A stretch of 64,000 nucleotides of DNA from Pseudomonas anatoliensis (GCF_017976235.1 NZ_JACVHC010000010.1:1-64000); one strand, 5' to 3'; shown: positions 34,932 through 43,508, counted from the stretch's first letter. Notes: a model not told the origin generated them from the sequence alone. Made by a program: numbers and translations.

Positions 34932-35957
34932 ATGGACCAGACCTTGATCGAACGACGGCAATTCAGCGGGGGCATGAAGGGCAAAAACCTCCGCTATCTG
35001 AATGAGCAATCCCCTGACCAGACCCGCGTGACGCGCGCGGGTTTTCTACTGCTTGAACACTTTTCGCTACCGGCCTTCACCCAGGCGCTGGACACGATCA
35101 TTACCAGCAATCTGTTGCGCGCAGAGCTGTTTTCTACGCGCACCTTTGGCTTGAGTGAAGCTGAGGTCGTCAGCGACCTGGGGTTGGTGATTCGGCCAGA
35201 TGCGCGGATTGATCTGGCGGCACTTCAGGACCTGGACTTGCTGGTGGTGTGCGGCGGCTATCGAACCGAACTGCGCGCCAGTGACGAGTTCATCAGCCTG
35301 TTGAAAGCGGCAGCAGAGCGCGGTGTCAGCCTCGCCGGTTTGTGGAATGGCGCGTGGTTTCTCGGCCGCGCCGGACTGCTCGATGGCTATCGTTGCGCGA
35401 TCCACCCGGAACATCGCCCGGCGCTGACCGAAATCGCCAAGTCCACCCACGTCAGCAGCGAACCCTACGTCATCGACCGCGACCGACTCACGGCATCGAG
35501 CCCCTCCGGAGCGTTTCACATGGCCCTGGACTGGATCAAGTGCCTGCATGGCAAGGCCTTGGTCGAGGGCGTCGAGGATATCCTCGCGTTTGAGGAATCG
35601 CGCTATCGACGGATCAAACCGGATGAAAACATCTGCGTCAGCGCACCGCTGCGTGAAGTGGTAAAGCTGATGGATGCCAACCTCGAAGAACCGTTGGAAC
35701 TGGAGCAACTTGCAGTCTATGCCGGCCGCTCCCGGCGCCAGTTGGAGCGCTTGTTCAAGGAACAGCTGGGCACCACTCCACAGCGCTATTACTTGGAACT
35801 GCGCATTACTGAAGCGCGGCGGTTGTTGCAACACACTGAGTTGTCGCAGGTGGAAGTGCTGGTGGCGTGTGGGTTTGTTTCGCCGAGTCATTTCAGCAAG
35901 TGCTATAGCTCATACTTCGGCTATCGCCCGTCAAAAGAAAAACGCCTCGTCAAATAA
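34932..35957 (+). CDS. GlxA-type AraC regulator with DJ-1/PfpI-like domain
   Basis: A regulator of 341 residues from 34932, or 327 from the ATG at 34974; the choice is uncertain. The N-terminal DJ-1/PfpI-like domain (about 30-215) has VCGGYRTEL and GLWNGAWFLGRAGLLDGY; the usual nucleophile Cys position is Asn or Trp, so the domain is sensory, not enzymatic. Two AraC helix-turn-helices (about 240-335) end with ACGFVSPSHFSKCYSSYFGYRPS. It belongs to the group that includes GbdR and ArgR. Possibly controls the radical SAM gene or the nitrilase gene on either side; this is inferred from position. Confidence 0.9.
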   Translation: MDQTLIERRQFSGGMKGKNLRYLNEQSPDQTRVTRAGFLLLEHFSLPAFTQALDTIITSNLLRAELFSTRTFGLSEAEVVSDLGLVIRPDARIDLAALQDLDLLVVCGGYRTELRASDEFISLLKAAAERGVSLAGLWNGAWFLGRAGLLDGYRCAIHPEHRPALTEIAKSTHVSSEPYVIDRDRLTASSPSGAFHMALDWIKCLHGKALVEGVEDILAFEESRYRRIKPDENICVSAPLREVVKLMDANLEEPLELEQLAVYAGRSRRQLERLFKEQLGTTPQRYYLELRITEARRLLQHTELSQVEVLVACGFVSPSHFSKCYSSYFGYRPSKEKRLVK

Positions 35958-36140
35958 CCCAAGCCGTTACCAGCCCGAGTTCACTTCGGTATTTCCAGGC
36001 CGATGTTGTTTACGGTGACTGAGCTGATGCGGCGCGGGTGGCTTGCCTGACATCCGGTAAGGAAATAGTCCAAACTTGATGCCGCCCAAGGCAAGATAAT
36101 CCCGGGCCCAGATCCCTCCCCATAATGGTTGGAAGAATTC

Positions 36141-36935
36141 ATGCTGACCGCTTTTTTGCAGTACCCGGTTTCATTTGGCGACTCAGCAGCAAACTTCAAT
36201 AAAATTCGCGATGCTGTTAACTCGGAACAATTTGATCTCTTGGTAATGCCCGAGCTTTGCACCATTGGTTATTTTCACGAATCGCGTGAGGCATTGTTTC
36301 TTCATGCTGAATCGGCGCTCGATGGGCCAACGGCGCAGTTTTTACTGCAGCTGTCGGCAGACAAGAATGCAACGCTGATTGCGGGCATCGCCGAGCGTGA
36401 CGGCGATCAAATCTACAATACGGCGATTGTCGTATCGCGCGGGCGCTGGCTGGGAAAACAGCGCAAGTGCCACCTGTCTCGTATAGAAAAGCTGATCTTC
36501 ACCCCAGGCGATTCATTAGCGTGTTTCGATGACGGAATCTGCCGTTTCGGCGTTCTTACCTGTTTCGACCTTTGGATGCCAGAAGCCGCTCGCCTGTTGG
36601 TGCGCCAAGGTGCGCAGTTACTGTGTTGTCCAGCCAATTATGGTGGGCCTTGGACAACCCAGCTTGCGCGCATTCGCGCAATGGAAAACGCCACTCCGCT
36701 GATCTGTGCCAATCGTACGGGTGTGGAAATGTATGCGGGCGCAGAGGCGACATTCCGAGGTGAAAGCCAAATTGTCGGGCCTATGGGAGAAGTCTGGACT
36801 TGCGCCACAGAAGAGACGTCGCTGGGTTTGTCGATAATCGACCCGGCTGCACACGTTCTCAAGGCGAATCCTATGTGCGATGACTTGATGGCAGAGGCAA
36901 GCCGCTATGCTTTATCAGGCCCACACTTAAAATGA
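36141..36935 (+). CDS. Nitrilase-superfamily carbon-nitrogen hydrolase
   Basis: A 264-residue carbon-nitrogen hydrolase. The catalytic triad is visible: Glu-38 in MPELC, Lys-109 in QRKCHL and Cys-141 in LTCFDLWMPE. Length is normal for amidases of the NIT2/omega-amidase or carbamoylputrescine amidase type. The start is the ATG at 36141 with GGAAG; the TTG four codons upstream is less likely. It follows the GlxA-type regulator by about 180 bp on the same strand. Substrate not determinable; amide or nitrile hydrolysis is inferred. Confidence 0.9.
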   Translation: MLTAFLQYPVSFGDSAANFNKIRDAVNSEQFDLLVMPELCTIGYFHESREALFLHAESALDGPTAQFLLQLSADKNATLIAGIAERDGDQIYNTAIVVSRGRWLGKQRKCHLSRIEKLIFTPGDSLACFDDGICRFGVLTCFDLWMPEAARLLVRQGAQLLCCPANYGGPWTTQLARIRAMENATPLICANRTGVEMYAGAEATFRGESQIVGPMGEVWTCATEETSLGLSIIDPAAHVLKANPMCDDLMAEASRYALSGPHLK

Positions 36936-37155
36936 ACCGACGCAAGTAACGCTATTTGGCCCGACTCTTTGCCAAGGCACCTCAGGACCAGGACCAGGAC
37001 CAGGGCATGCAGGCTGTTTAAACACTATTTCGCACACACGTTTAACTTACACGCACTGTTACGCCATAACGGCTACAACACCTTGCGCCGTTGCCTACGC
37101 GTACGCCAGAATCCGCCGGCTTACGCGCCTTGAGGCGGGCTGTATCGTTTCCCTG

Positions 37156-37385
37156 TCACTGCAAAACAGTGATCGGGTTTGGTAGCCCGCTTCATTTACA
37201 GTTATTGCGTCGCCATGCGCAGCCTCGTTTTTTAAGGCTGAGATTATATGGTGGCCATGCGTGGGGCTCCCTCGGGAGCGCCGGGTTTACTGTTTTGACC
37301 GGTCTACCAACCCACAAATGGCCGCCACCCTTCGTTTGGTAGCGAGAGTGATGGCTCCTTTTATCTTTTAAAACAGGTGTCATCT
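37156..37385 (+). promoter_or_regulatory. Structured 5' leader of the DUF6124 genes
   Basis: About 450 bp without a gene lies between the nitrilase and the first DUF6124 gene. Its last 230 bp are rich in stems: TCACTG/CAGTGA (37156-37172), CGGG/CCCG enclosing TTTGGTAG (37174-37189), CAGCCT/AGGCTG with a T run (37220-37240), and GCTCC/GGAGC (37266-37279). TTTGGTAGC occurs twice (37178-37186 and 37335-37343), and the complement CTACCAA once between them (37304-37310, then CCC), so two pairings exclude each other. A cis-regulatory RNA is inferred. The 200 bp before it show nothing identifiable. Confidence 0.5.
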
Positions 37386-37751
37386 ATGTTCAAAATTACG
37401 CCAAACCCACCAGAAACCGATCCAATCCCCTACGACGCCGCCCTCGAACCTCAAAACATCAAAGAGGCAACAGAACGCGCGATCAACTTCTATCTCAATC
37501 CCTCGGCATTGAAGACTTCAATCCCCACACGCAAGACCGGCCGAATCTATCTCATCGACCCCACCGTGGATGACGAAACGCTGCTGGTCGAGGCGACTGA
37601 AACCTTGTCTTCCGCCAGTGACATGGCGCGTGAGTTCGCCGAATTGATGGAGGGGCCACACCGCAAAAAGATGCTGGTGCTGCAGCAAGTGATCATGCTC
37701 AGCGAATTGGTGGTCGGTCGAGTCCTGGATAACCAGCGCTTGCCGCACTAG
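37386..37751 (+). CDS. DUF6124 family protein (first)
   Basis: A 121-residue soluble helical protein. It has the family layout: Pro-rich start (NPPETDPIPY), AxERAINFYLNP, a short DPTVDDETLLVEATETLSSASDMA segment and a C-terminal helix with VIMLSELVVGRVLDN. The start is the ATG at 37386. It is preceded by a long structured leader and followed 105 bp later by a paralogue. From memory, the family is confined largely to Pseudomonas and its function is unknown; RNA- or surface-sensing roles have not been shown. Confidence 0.82.
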   Translation: MFKITPNPPETDPIPYDAALEPQNIKEATERAINFYLNPSALKTSIPTRKTGRIYLIDPTVDDETLLVEATETLSSASDMAREFAELMEGPHRKKMLVLQQVIMLSELVVGRVLDNQRLPH

Positions 37752-37761
37752 TTGCGATGCA

Positions 37762-37793
37762 GATGAGTGAGGGGGCTTGCTCCCTCATTGCAG
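37762..37793. repeat. REP-like element between the DUF6124 genes
   Basis: GAGTGAGGGGGCTTGCTCCCTCATTGC is related to the REP elements at 11055 and 21206 and forms a GAGGG/CCCTC hairpin. It lies in the gap between the two paralogues. Confidence 0.55.
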
Positions 37794-37856
37794 ACAAGCG
37801 TCTACGGTCGCGATCGTGACGCTTCTGGCTTTCTGGCTCTTATGGAATTTCAGCTG

Positions 37857-38216
37857 ATGTCCAAGACACCCGAACCACCCGTCACAGATCCGGCGTCGCC
37901 GTACGCATCACCCAACTCAAGAAAACTCCACGAAGCGGCAGAGCGTGCGCTTGACCATTACCTCCTGCCAGCAGCCGGGATCATGGCAACACCCTATACG
38001 CCCAGCACTATGTTCATGGTCAACCCGCAGTCCGACGCCGAGTCTTTGCTGACCAATGCCAGCGGCTCTTTAGCGTCTGCCACGGTCATGCTCGGTAATT
38101 TTGCAGGGCTGCTGGAAGGGTCGAACCGCCATACCTTGTTGGGTATCGCCCAAGTGGTCATGTTGGGAGAGTTGGCGGTCAACAAGGCGTTGGATATCGT
38201 TGTGCCAACGGAGTAA
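37857..38216 (+). CDS. DUF6124 family protein (second)
   Basis: A 119-residue paralogue of the preceding gene, with the same order of motifs: MSKTPEPP, AAERALDHYLLP, the PSTMFMVNPQSDAESLLTNASGSLASA segment, and the last helix QVVMLGELAVNKALD. Identity between the two is moderate, so duplication is not recent. The start chosen is the ATG at 37857, matching the paralogue's N-terminus; the frame is open upstream. A strong terminator ends the pair. No separate leader like that of the first gene is present. Confidence 0.82.
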   Translation: MSKTPEPPVTDPASPYASPNSRKLHEAAERALDHYLLPAAGIMATPYTPSTMFMVNPQSDAESLLTNASGSLASATVMLGNFAGLLEGSNRHTLLGIAQVVMLGELAVNKALDIVVPTE

Positions 38217-38234
38217 TCACGCACGTTAGCCATT

Positions 38235-38267
38235 AAGCAGTCAGCCTTTGCGGCTGACTGCTTTTTT
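38235..38267 (+). terminator. Rho-independent terminator of the DUF6124 pair
   Basis: A 12-bp perfect stem (38235-38246 with 38252-38263), a 5-nt loop and a T6 run. It serves the + strand DUF6124 gene. Confidence 0.9.
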
Positions 38268-38286
38268 GCTGGGGCAGGGTGACGCT

Positions 38287-39315
38287 TTACAAGTGATCCG
38301 CATCAATCACAGCCTTGGCAAACGCCTGCGGATCTTCCTGCGGCAAGTTGTGGCCAATCCCGCCATTGATCAAACGGAACTGGTATTTGCCGGTAAAGCG
38401 CTTGGCGTAATCCTCCGGCGCCGGGTGCGGTGCGCCGTTGGCGTCGCCTTCCAGGGTGATGGTCGGCACGCTGATTGATGGGGCGGTGGCCAGTTTCTGC
38501 TCCAGTGCCGCGTATTTCGCCTCGCCCTGCACCAGGCCCAGACGCCAGCGGTAATTGAACACGGTGATGTCGACGTGATCGGGGTTCTCCAGCGCTTTGG
38601 CGGAGCGATCAAACGTAGCGTCATCGAATTTCCACTGCGGCGACGCGGTTTGCCAGATCAGCTTGGCGAAGTCGTGGGTGTTCTTCGCATAGCCGGCGCG
38701 GCCGCGGTCGGTGGCGAAGTAGAACTGATACCACCACTGCAATTCAGCCTTGGGCGGCAGCGGGTTCTGCCCGGCAGCCTGATTGCCGATCAGGTAGCCG
38801 CTGACTGACACCAGCGCCTTGACCCGCTCCGGCCACAGCGCCGAGACGATGCCCGCCGAGCGTGCGCCCCAGTCATAACCGCCGAGCACCGCTTGCTTGA
38901 TCTTCAGCGCATCCATGAAGTCGATGACGTCACTGGCCAGCGCCGCCGGTTGGCCGTTGCGCAGGGTGTCTTTGGAGAGGAACTGCGTATCGCCATAACC
39001 CCGCGCATACGGCATCAACACGCGATAACCCTTGGCCGCGAGCAACGGTGCGACTTCATCGTAGCTGTGAATGTCGTAGGGCCAGCCGTGCAACAGAATC
39101 ACCACCGGGCCGTTGGCCGGACCGGTTTCGGCGTAAGCAACGTCCAGCACACCCGCCTTCACATGTTTCAGCGGACCGAACGGCGAGGGCGAGGAATAGC
39201 TCGCCGCCGCAGGTTCTGCGGTTTGGGCTTGAGCCGTGCCGAAAGCGCCGAACAACGACAGCGCCAGAATCGAAAGTCCGAATGCGGTTTTGCGGGTGTG
39301 CAGTGCCATTTTCAT
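38287..39315 (-). CDS. Exported alpha/beta hydrolase with Asp nucleophile (epoxide hydrolase/dehalogenase-like)
   Basis: A 342-residue protein with signal peptide (cleavage near TAQAQ). The start is the ATG at 39315 with AGGAGA; the frame is open to 39480 only with unrelated residues. The oxyanion motif LLHGWPYD is followed by the nucleophile elbow GGYDWGA, giving Asp-148 as nucleophile in place of Ser. The catalytic His lies in GGIGHNLPQEDP near the end. Asp-nucleophile members hydrolyse epoxides or halides via an alkyl-enzyme ester. Export to the periplasm is unusual for this class. Regulation not visible. Substrate unknown. Confidence 0.88.
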   Translation of the reverse strand: MKMALHTRKTAFGLSILALSLFGAFGTAQAQTAEPAAASYSSPSPFGPLKHVKAGVLDVAYAETGPANGPVVILLHGWPYDIHSYDEVAPLLAAKGYRVLMPYARGYGDTQFLSKDTLRNGQPAALASDVIDFMDALKIKQAVLGGYDWGARSAGIVSALWPERVKALVSVSGYLIGNQAAGQNPLPPKAELQWWYQFYFATDRGRAGYAKNTHDFAKLIWQTASPQWKFDDATFDRSAKALENPDHVDITVFNYRWRLGLVQGEAKYAALEQKLATAPSISVPTITLEGDANGAPHPAPEDYAKRFTGKYQFRLINGGIGHNLPQEDPQAFAKAVIDADHL

Positions 39316-39633
39316 GGTGACGTCTCCTGTGCGAACTGTTGGTTGACGATTGCGAGTGAATCCTTCAAACCGTGAGTGCATTTGAGCGCCGAGACGTATC
39401 TGGCCTGTGTCGAAGAGGGGCGAAGTTGAAATCCGCTGTATCGCGGCGGGGGTCGTACACAGTGTGATACACGCCGCCAAACGGGCCGATCATTGGGCGC
39501 AATCCAGCCAAAAAAATAAGTCGCTGTTTTAAAACAAAAAATATTTCATTTCGGGCTTCCCAAACGTAACGAATGTTGATAAATTGCGCCCCGTTCTTGC
39601 AGTGATCCTCACGGAGCCGCTGACAAGTGCTGT

Positions 39634-39708
39634 AGGGGCGTCGCCAAGCGGTAAGGCAGCAGGTTTTGATCCTGCCATGCGTTGGTTCAAATCCAGCCGC
39701 CCCTGCCA
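39634..39708 (+). tRNA. tRNA-Gln (anticodon TTG)
   Basis: A full cloverleaf can be drawn. The acceptor stem AGGGGCG/CGCCCCT has a CCA end encoded at 39706-39708. The D arm holds the family GCCAAGCGGTAAGGC, the anticodon loop is TTTTGAT with anticodon TTG, and the T arm carries GGTTCAAATCC. A terminator follows at once. Confidence 0.96.
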
Positions 39709-39714
39709 TATATC

Positions 39715-39751
39715 AAAAAACGCCAACTTCGAAAGAAGTTGGCGTTTTTTT
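39715..39751 (+). terminator. Rho-independent terminator of tRNA-Gln
   Basis: A 16-bp stem (39715-39730 with 39735-39750) is closed by GAAA, with T residues on the + strand and A residues on the other arm. It can also stop minus-strand transcription after rlhA. Confidence 0.92.
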
Positions 39752-39819
39752 ATGCCTGCGATTTGGCCTCGATTGGGCAGGGCAGGCGTGCGCGGCGCCG
39801 AAGCACCGCGCACGACCAC

Positions 39820-41808
39820 TCAGTGCGGTGCGCGCGGGATGGTTTTCATCAGGTCTTCGGGGCTGATGTGGCCAACCACGCTGCCCAGCTGCGGCAGGTT
39901 GAGGATGTGGCCTTTCATCTTGCCGATGATGTGCATCTCGCACGGCTTGCAATCGAACTTCAGCGTCAGCACTTCATCGCCGTGGATCAACTGCATCGGC
40001 GCGACTTTGGTACGCACGCCGGTCACGCCTTTGGCCTGTTTCGGGCACAGGTTGAAGGAGAAACGCAGACAGTGCTTGGTGATCATCACCGGCACTTCGC
40101 CTGCTTCTTCATGCGCTTCGTACGCGGCGTCGATCAGCTTCACGCCGTGACGATGGTAGAAGTCGCGCGCCTTCTGGTTGTAGACGTTGGCGAGGAACGT
40201 CAGGTGCGAATCCGGGTACACCGGTGGCGGCGTGGTTTCGGCTTTGCGGCCGCCGCGCGGATGAGCGGCGACGCGGGCGGCGGTCAGCGCTTCGATCACT
40301 TCACGGCGCAGGGTTTTGAGCTGCGAGTTAGGGATGAAAAAAGCCTGTGGCGCATCGAGTTTGATGTCGGTGGCGTGGTACTGCGTGGTGCCGAGTTGGC
40401 CAAGCAAATCGCGCAACTGCTCCAGTGCCTGCTCCGGTTTGTTGGCAACGCCAAACGGACCGTTCAGGGTGACGCTGGCGCTGATGCCTTCTTCACTGGT
40501 GGCGGTAACTTCCAGCTGCTCTTCACGCAGACGCGCAGCCCAGCTCAGGGCCACGCGACGCTCGGATGAGGTTTTTTGCAGCGCCTGCTGCCAGTTGTGG
40601 TCGAGGTTGCGATTCAGCGGGTGGTTCGGGCGCAGTTTGTACAGGCCTTCGGGCATTTCGTTCGGCTCGACGCGGTAGCGGTAACGCTTCTCGCCGTCTT
40701 CTTCGAACTCGCCTTTTGGCTCGGCGATGTTGGCGCGGAAACCGACCACTTCACGCTTGACCAGTACGTTCAAACCGTCACCGTTGGACAGCGGTTCGTG
40801 GGTCACGACCTGCATGTCACGCTTGCCGACTTTCTCGACCGTGCCCACCGGCAAACCGGTGAAGGTCGGCGAATCGAAGGCGCCGATGTCGATCTTGCGA
40901 TCAGTCACGAAGTAATCGGTGCTGCCGCGGTGGAAGGTTTTTTCCGGGTCTGGCAGGAAGAAATGCGCGGTGCGGCCGCTGGAAGCGCGGGCCAGGTCCG
41001 GGCGATCTTCGAGCACGTCGTCGAGGCGCTGACGGTAATAGGCGGTGATGTTCTTCACGTAGCCCATGTCTTTGTAGCGACCTTCAATCTTGAACGAGCG
41101 CACACCGGCTTCGACCAAGGCGCGAATGTTGGCGCTCTGGTTGTTGTCCTTCATCGACAGCAGGTGTTTTTCGTAGGCGATCACGCCACCCTTTTCGTCT
41201 TTGAGGGTGTACGGCAAGCGGCAGGCCTGGGAGCAATCGCCACGGTTGGCGCTGCGCCCGGTCTGCGCGTGGGAAATGTTGCACTGGCCGGAGAACGCCA
41301 CGCACAACGCGCCGTGAATGAAAAACTCGACGGCGGCGTCGGTTTCATCGGCGATCGCGCGGATTTCCTGCAGATTGAGTTCGCGGGCCAGCACCAATTG
41401 CGAGAAGCCGGCCTGATCGAGGAACTTCGCCCGTTCCAGCGTACGAATGTCGGTCTGGGTCGAGGCGTGCAGCTCGATCGGCGGTATGTCCAGCTCCATC
41501 ACGCCCAGATCCTGGACGATCAATGCATCGACACCGGCGTCGTACAACTGGTGGATCAGCTTGCGCGCCGGCTCCAGTTCGTTGTCGTGCAGGATCGTGT
41601 TGATGGTGGTGAAAATTCGCGCGTGATATTTACGGGCAAATTCCACCAGCCCGGCGATCTCGCTTACTTCGTTGCAAGCGTTGTGGCGGGCGCCGAAGCT
41701 TGGGCCACCAATGTACACGGCGTCGGCGCCGTGCAGAATCGCCTCGCGGGCAATGGCCACGTCGCGGGCAGGGCTGAGCAATTCCAGATGATGCTTGGGC
41801 AAGGACAT
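39820..41808 (-). CDS. rlhA: 23S rRNA 5-hydroxycytidine C2501 synthase, U32 peptidase family
   Basis: A 662-residue protein matching E. coli RlhA/YdcP in length and order. The N-terminal U32 domain has LSPARDVAIAREAILHGADAVYIGGP and the U32 signature EFFIHGALCVAFSGQCNIS. The cysteines that follow (GDCSQACRLPY) are candidates for an iron-sulphur site. The C-terminal half is the DUF3656-type segment, with a late CLRFSFNLCPK and CKPCEMHIIGKMKG. RlhA hydroxylates C2501 of 23S rRNA. Single-gene unit. The YegQ paralogue lacks the C-terminal half. Confidence 0.93.
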   Translation of the reverse strand: MSLPKHHLELLSPARDVAIAREAILHGADAVYIGGPSFGARHNACNEVSEIAGLVEFARKYHARIFTTINTILHDNELEPARKLIHQLYDAGVDALIVQDLGVMELDIPPIELHASTQTDIRTLERAKFLDQAGFSQLVLARELNLQEIRAIADETDAAVEFFIHGALCVAFSGQCNISHAQTGRSANRGDCSQACRLPYTLKDEKGGVIAYEKHLLSMKDNNQSANIRALVEAGVRSFKIEGRYKDMGYVKNITAYYRQRLDDVLEDRPDLARASSGRTAHFFLPDPEKTFHRGSTDYFVTDRKIDIGAFDSPTFTGLPVGTVEKVGKRDMQVVTHEPLSNGDGLNVLVKREVVGFRANIAEPKGEFEEDGEKRYRYRVEPNEMPEGLYKLRPNHPLNRNLDHNWQQALQKTSSERRVALSWAARLREEQLEVTATSEEGISASVTLNGPFGVANKPEQALEQLRDLLGQLGTTQYHATDIKLDAPQAFFIPNSQLKTLRREVIEALTAARVAAHPRGGRKAETTPPPVYPDSHLTFLANVYNQKARDFYHRHGVKLIDAAYEAHEEAGEVPVMITKHCLRFSFNLCPKQAKGVTGVRTKVAPMQLIHGDEVLTLKFDCKPCEMHIIGKMKGHILNLPQLGSVVGHISPEDLMKTIPRAPH

Positions 41809-41913
41809 AGTTTTTTTTAGTCAGGCTGTCACGGTTGAGGCGCGCATTGTAGCCCCGAAACGCGCGCCGGGCACGCCCGTGCTGCCCGATGGCAAACGCC
41901 ACGTGCCAAACCC

Positions 41914-42411
41914 TGTGGGAGGCAGCCAGCCTACCTGCTGGCGATAGCGGTAAATCAGCCAACAAAGATGTCGAATGTCAGTACGCCATCGCAGGCAAGC
42001 CTGCTCCCACAGTGATTTATGCCAGACACAAACCTTGCGACCACCGACAAACCCTGTGGGAGCGGGCTTGCCCGCGATAGCGGTAAATCAGCCAACAAAG
42101 ATGTCGACTGTCAGTACGCCATCGCAGGCAAGCCCGCTCCCACAGTGATTTGTGCCAGACACAAACCTCACGAACACCATCAAACCCTGTAGGAGCCAGC
42201 CTGCTGGCGATAGCGGTAGATCAGCCAACAGAGATGTCGACTATCAGTACGCCATCGCCAGCAGGCTGGCTCCCACAGTGATTTATGCCAGACACAAACC
42301 TTGCGACCACCGACAAACCCTGTGGGAGCGGGCTTGCCCGCGATAGCGGTAGATCAACCAACAAAGATGTCGACGATCAGTACGCCATCGCCAGCAGGCT
42401 GGCTCCCACAG
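41914..42411. repeat. Four tandem REPIN units
   Basis: The gap between rlhA and the second RidA gene (about 630 bp) is filled by four inverted REP pairs starting at 41914, 42055, 42188 and 42321 (steps of 141, 133 and 133 bp). Each has a first REP arm, a spacer with GCGATAGCGGTA...GTACGCCATCGC, and a second arm ending in CTCCCACAG. Units are separated by a shared 42-44 bp spacer with GCCAGACACAAACC. Arms are of two types, CGGGCTTGCCCG and CAGCCTGCTGG-like, and units 1 and 4 mix them. No gene is seen here. Confidence 0.9.
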
Positions 42412-42438
42412 GTTTTTGGGTTTACTTCAGATCGGGGC

Positions 42439-42819
42439 TCAGGCCTTGGCGGCCATCGCGGTGACTTCCACGCGCATGCCTTCGACGGCCAGCGAGGCAA
42501 CGCCAACCGCCGCGCGCACCGGCCACGGTTTGGCGAAGAAGCGCTGGTAAACCTCGTTGAACGCGGCACGATCAGCCATGTCGGTGAGGTAGATGGTCAG
42601 ATGCATGACCCGGTCCATCGAACTGCCCGCACGTTCCAGTGCAACTTTCAGCGCTTGCAGCGTGCATTCGCTTTGCTCGGTGATGCCGCCCAGTTCGAGG
42701 CTGCCATCGGCGCGGGTCGGAATCTGCGTGGAAACCATGATCCCGCCGAAGGTCGCGACGTCGGAGGAAATGGAGTCGGCGTCCGGATCGGGCGTGAAGG
42801 TGATGTCTTGGTTGGCCAT
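42439..42819 (-). CDS. RidA family protein
   Basis: A 126-residue RidA-fold protein. The start is the ATG at 42819 with AAGGGA; the open frame to 43020 carries no related residues. Motifs include GGIMVSTQIPTRADG near the start, VMHLTIYLTDMADRAAFNEVY, then PVRAAVGVASLAVEGMRVEVTAMA. The family Arg (VRAAV) and the late Glu are both present, unlike the RidA-like protein at 32152. It may hydrolyse reactive imines, as RidA does. It is followed by the REPIN array. Confidence 0.9.
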   Translation of the reverse strand: MANQDITFTPDPDADSISSDVATFGGIMVSTQIPTRADGSLELGGITEQSECTLQALKVALERAGSSMDRVMHLTIYLTDMADRAAFNEVYQRFFAKPWPVRAAVGVASLAVEGMRVEVTAMAAKA

Positions 42820-43091
42820 GTGGATCCCTTGTCTGAGCGAGTAAAGATCGCGGCAGTTTACAGATTCGTTGCCGACATGACCCGTTTGGTCAATCGAATG
42901 GAGGCCAGTCACGCTTCGCACCTCAGGGGCGGTCGCTCCCGCACAGACAAACGAAACGTTTGTATAACCGTGTATCAATCCCGGCTCGGTACACACGCCA
43001 ATAACAAACCAAGGATTCACGACACATCAGCACTACAAGCCCTTTTCAAAGTGGCGTCACCACACACCACTGAGTTTAAGAGGGCAACATC

Positions 43092-43505
43092 ATGCGCCGT
43101 CCATTGTTCCTGACTACCGCCGCCATACTTGCTTCGATGATTGGCATCGCACACGCCGCCGAGACGCAGCCCAAGAGCTGGCAGCAAGGCCTGAGTCGTA
43201 CCGATCTGGTACGCCAGGACCTCGGCGCTGCCGACCGCGAAGTCATTCAGGCACGAGTCGATTTTGAACCCGGTGTGACCTCGCCACGCCATGCGCATCC
43301 GGGCGTGGAGGTCGCGTACGTGATCAGCGGCACATTTGAATATCAACTTGAGGGCAGGGCGCCAGTGACGCTGAAGGCGGGTGATTCGCTGTTCATTCCG
43401 GAAGGTGTGGCGCATATCGCCAAGAACATCGGTACTGACAAGGGCTCGGAGTTGGCGACTTATATTGTGAAGAAGGGTGACCCGCTGTTGATTCTCAAGC
43501 CGTAG
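43092..43505 (+). CDS. Exported cupin-domain protein
   Basis: A 137-residue small beta-barrel protein with a signal peptide (cleavage at AHAAE). The cupin pair is visible: PRHAHPGVEVAYVISGTFEY (metal-binding His-His-Glu) and GDSLFIPEGVAHIAKN (second-motif His). An AGGG site precedes the ATG. A periplasmic cupin is unusual but known in Pseudomonas. Substrate unknown. It is convergent with the small gene at 43509, whose stop lies only 3 bp away. Confidence 0.88.
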   Translation: MRRPLFLTTAAILASMIGIAHAAETQPKSWQQGLSRTDLVRQDLGAADREVIQARVDFEPGVTSPRHAHPGVEVAYVISGTFEYQLEGRAPVTLKAGDSLFIPEGVAHIAKNIGTDKGSELATYIVKKGDPLLILKP

Positions 43506-43508
43506 GGT

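Noticed and set aside
40576..41820. A 414-codon + strand frame across rlhA
   Set aside because: Antisense shadow; rlhA is conserved over the full length.
41914..42411. Tandem repeats that might be a CRISPR array
   Set aside because: Period is 133-141 bp, the repeats are palindromic REP pairs, and the spacers are conserved and not unique. No cas gene is near.
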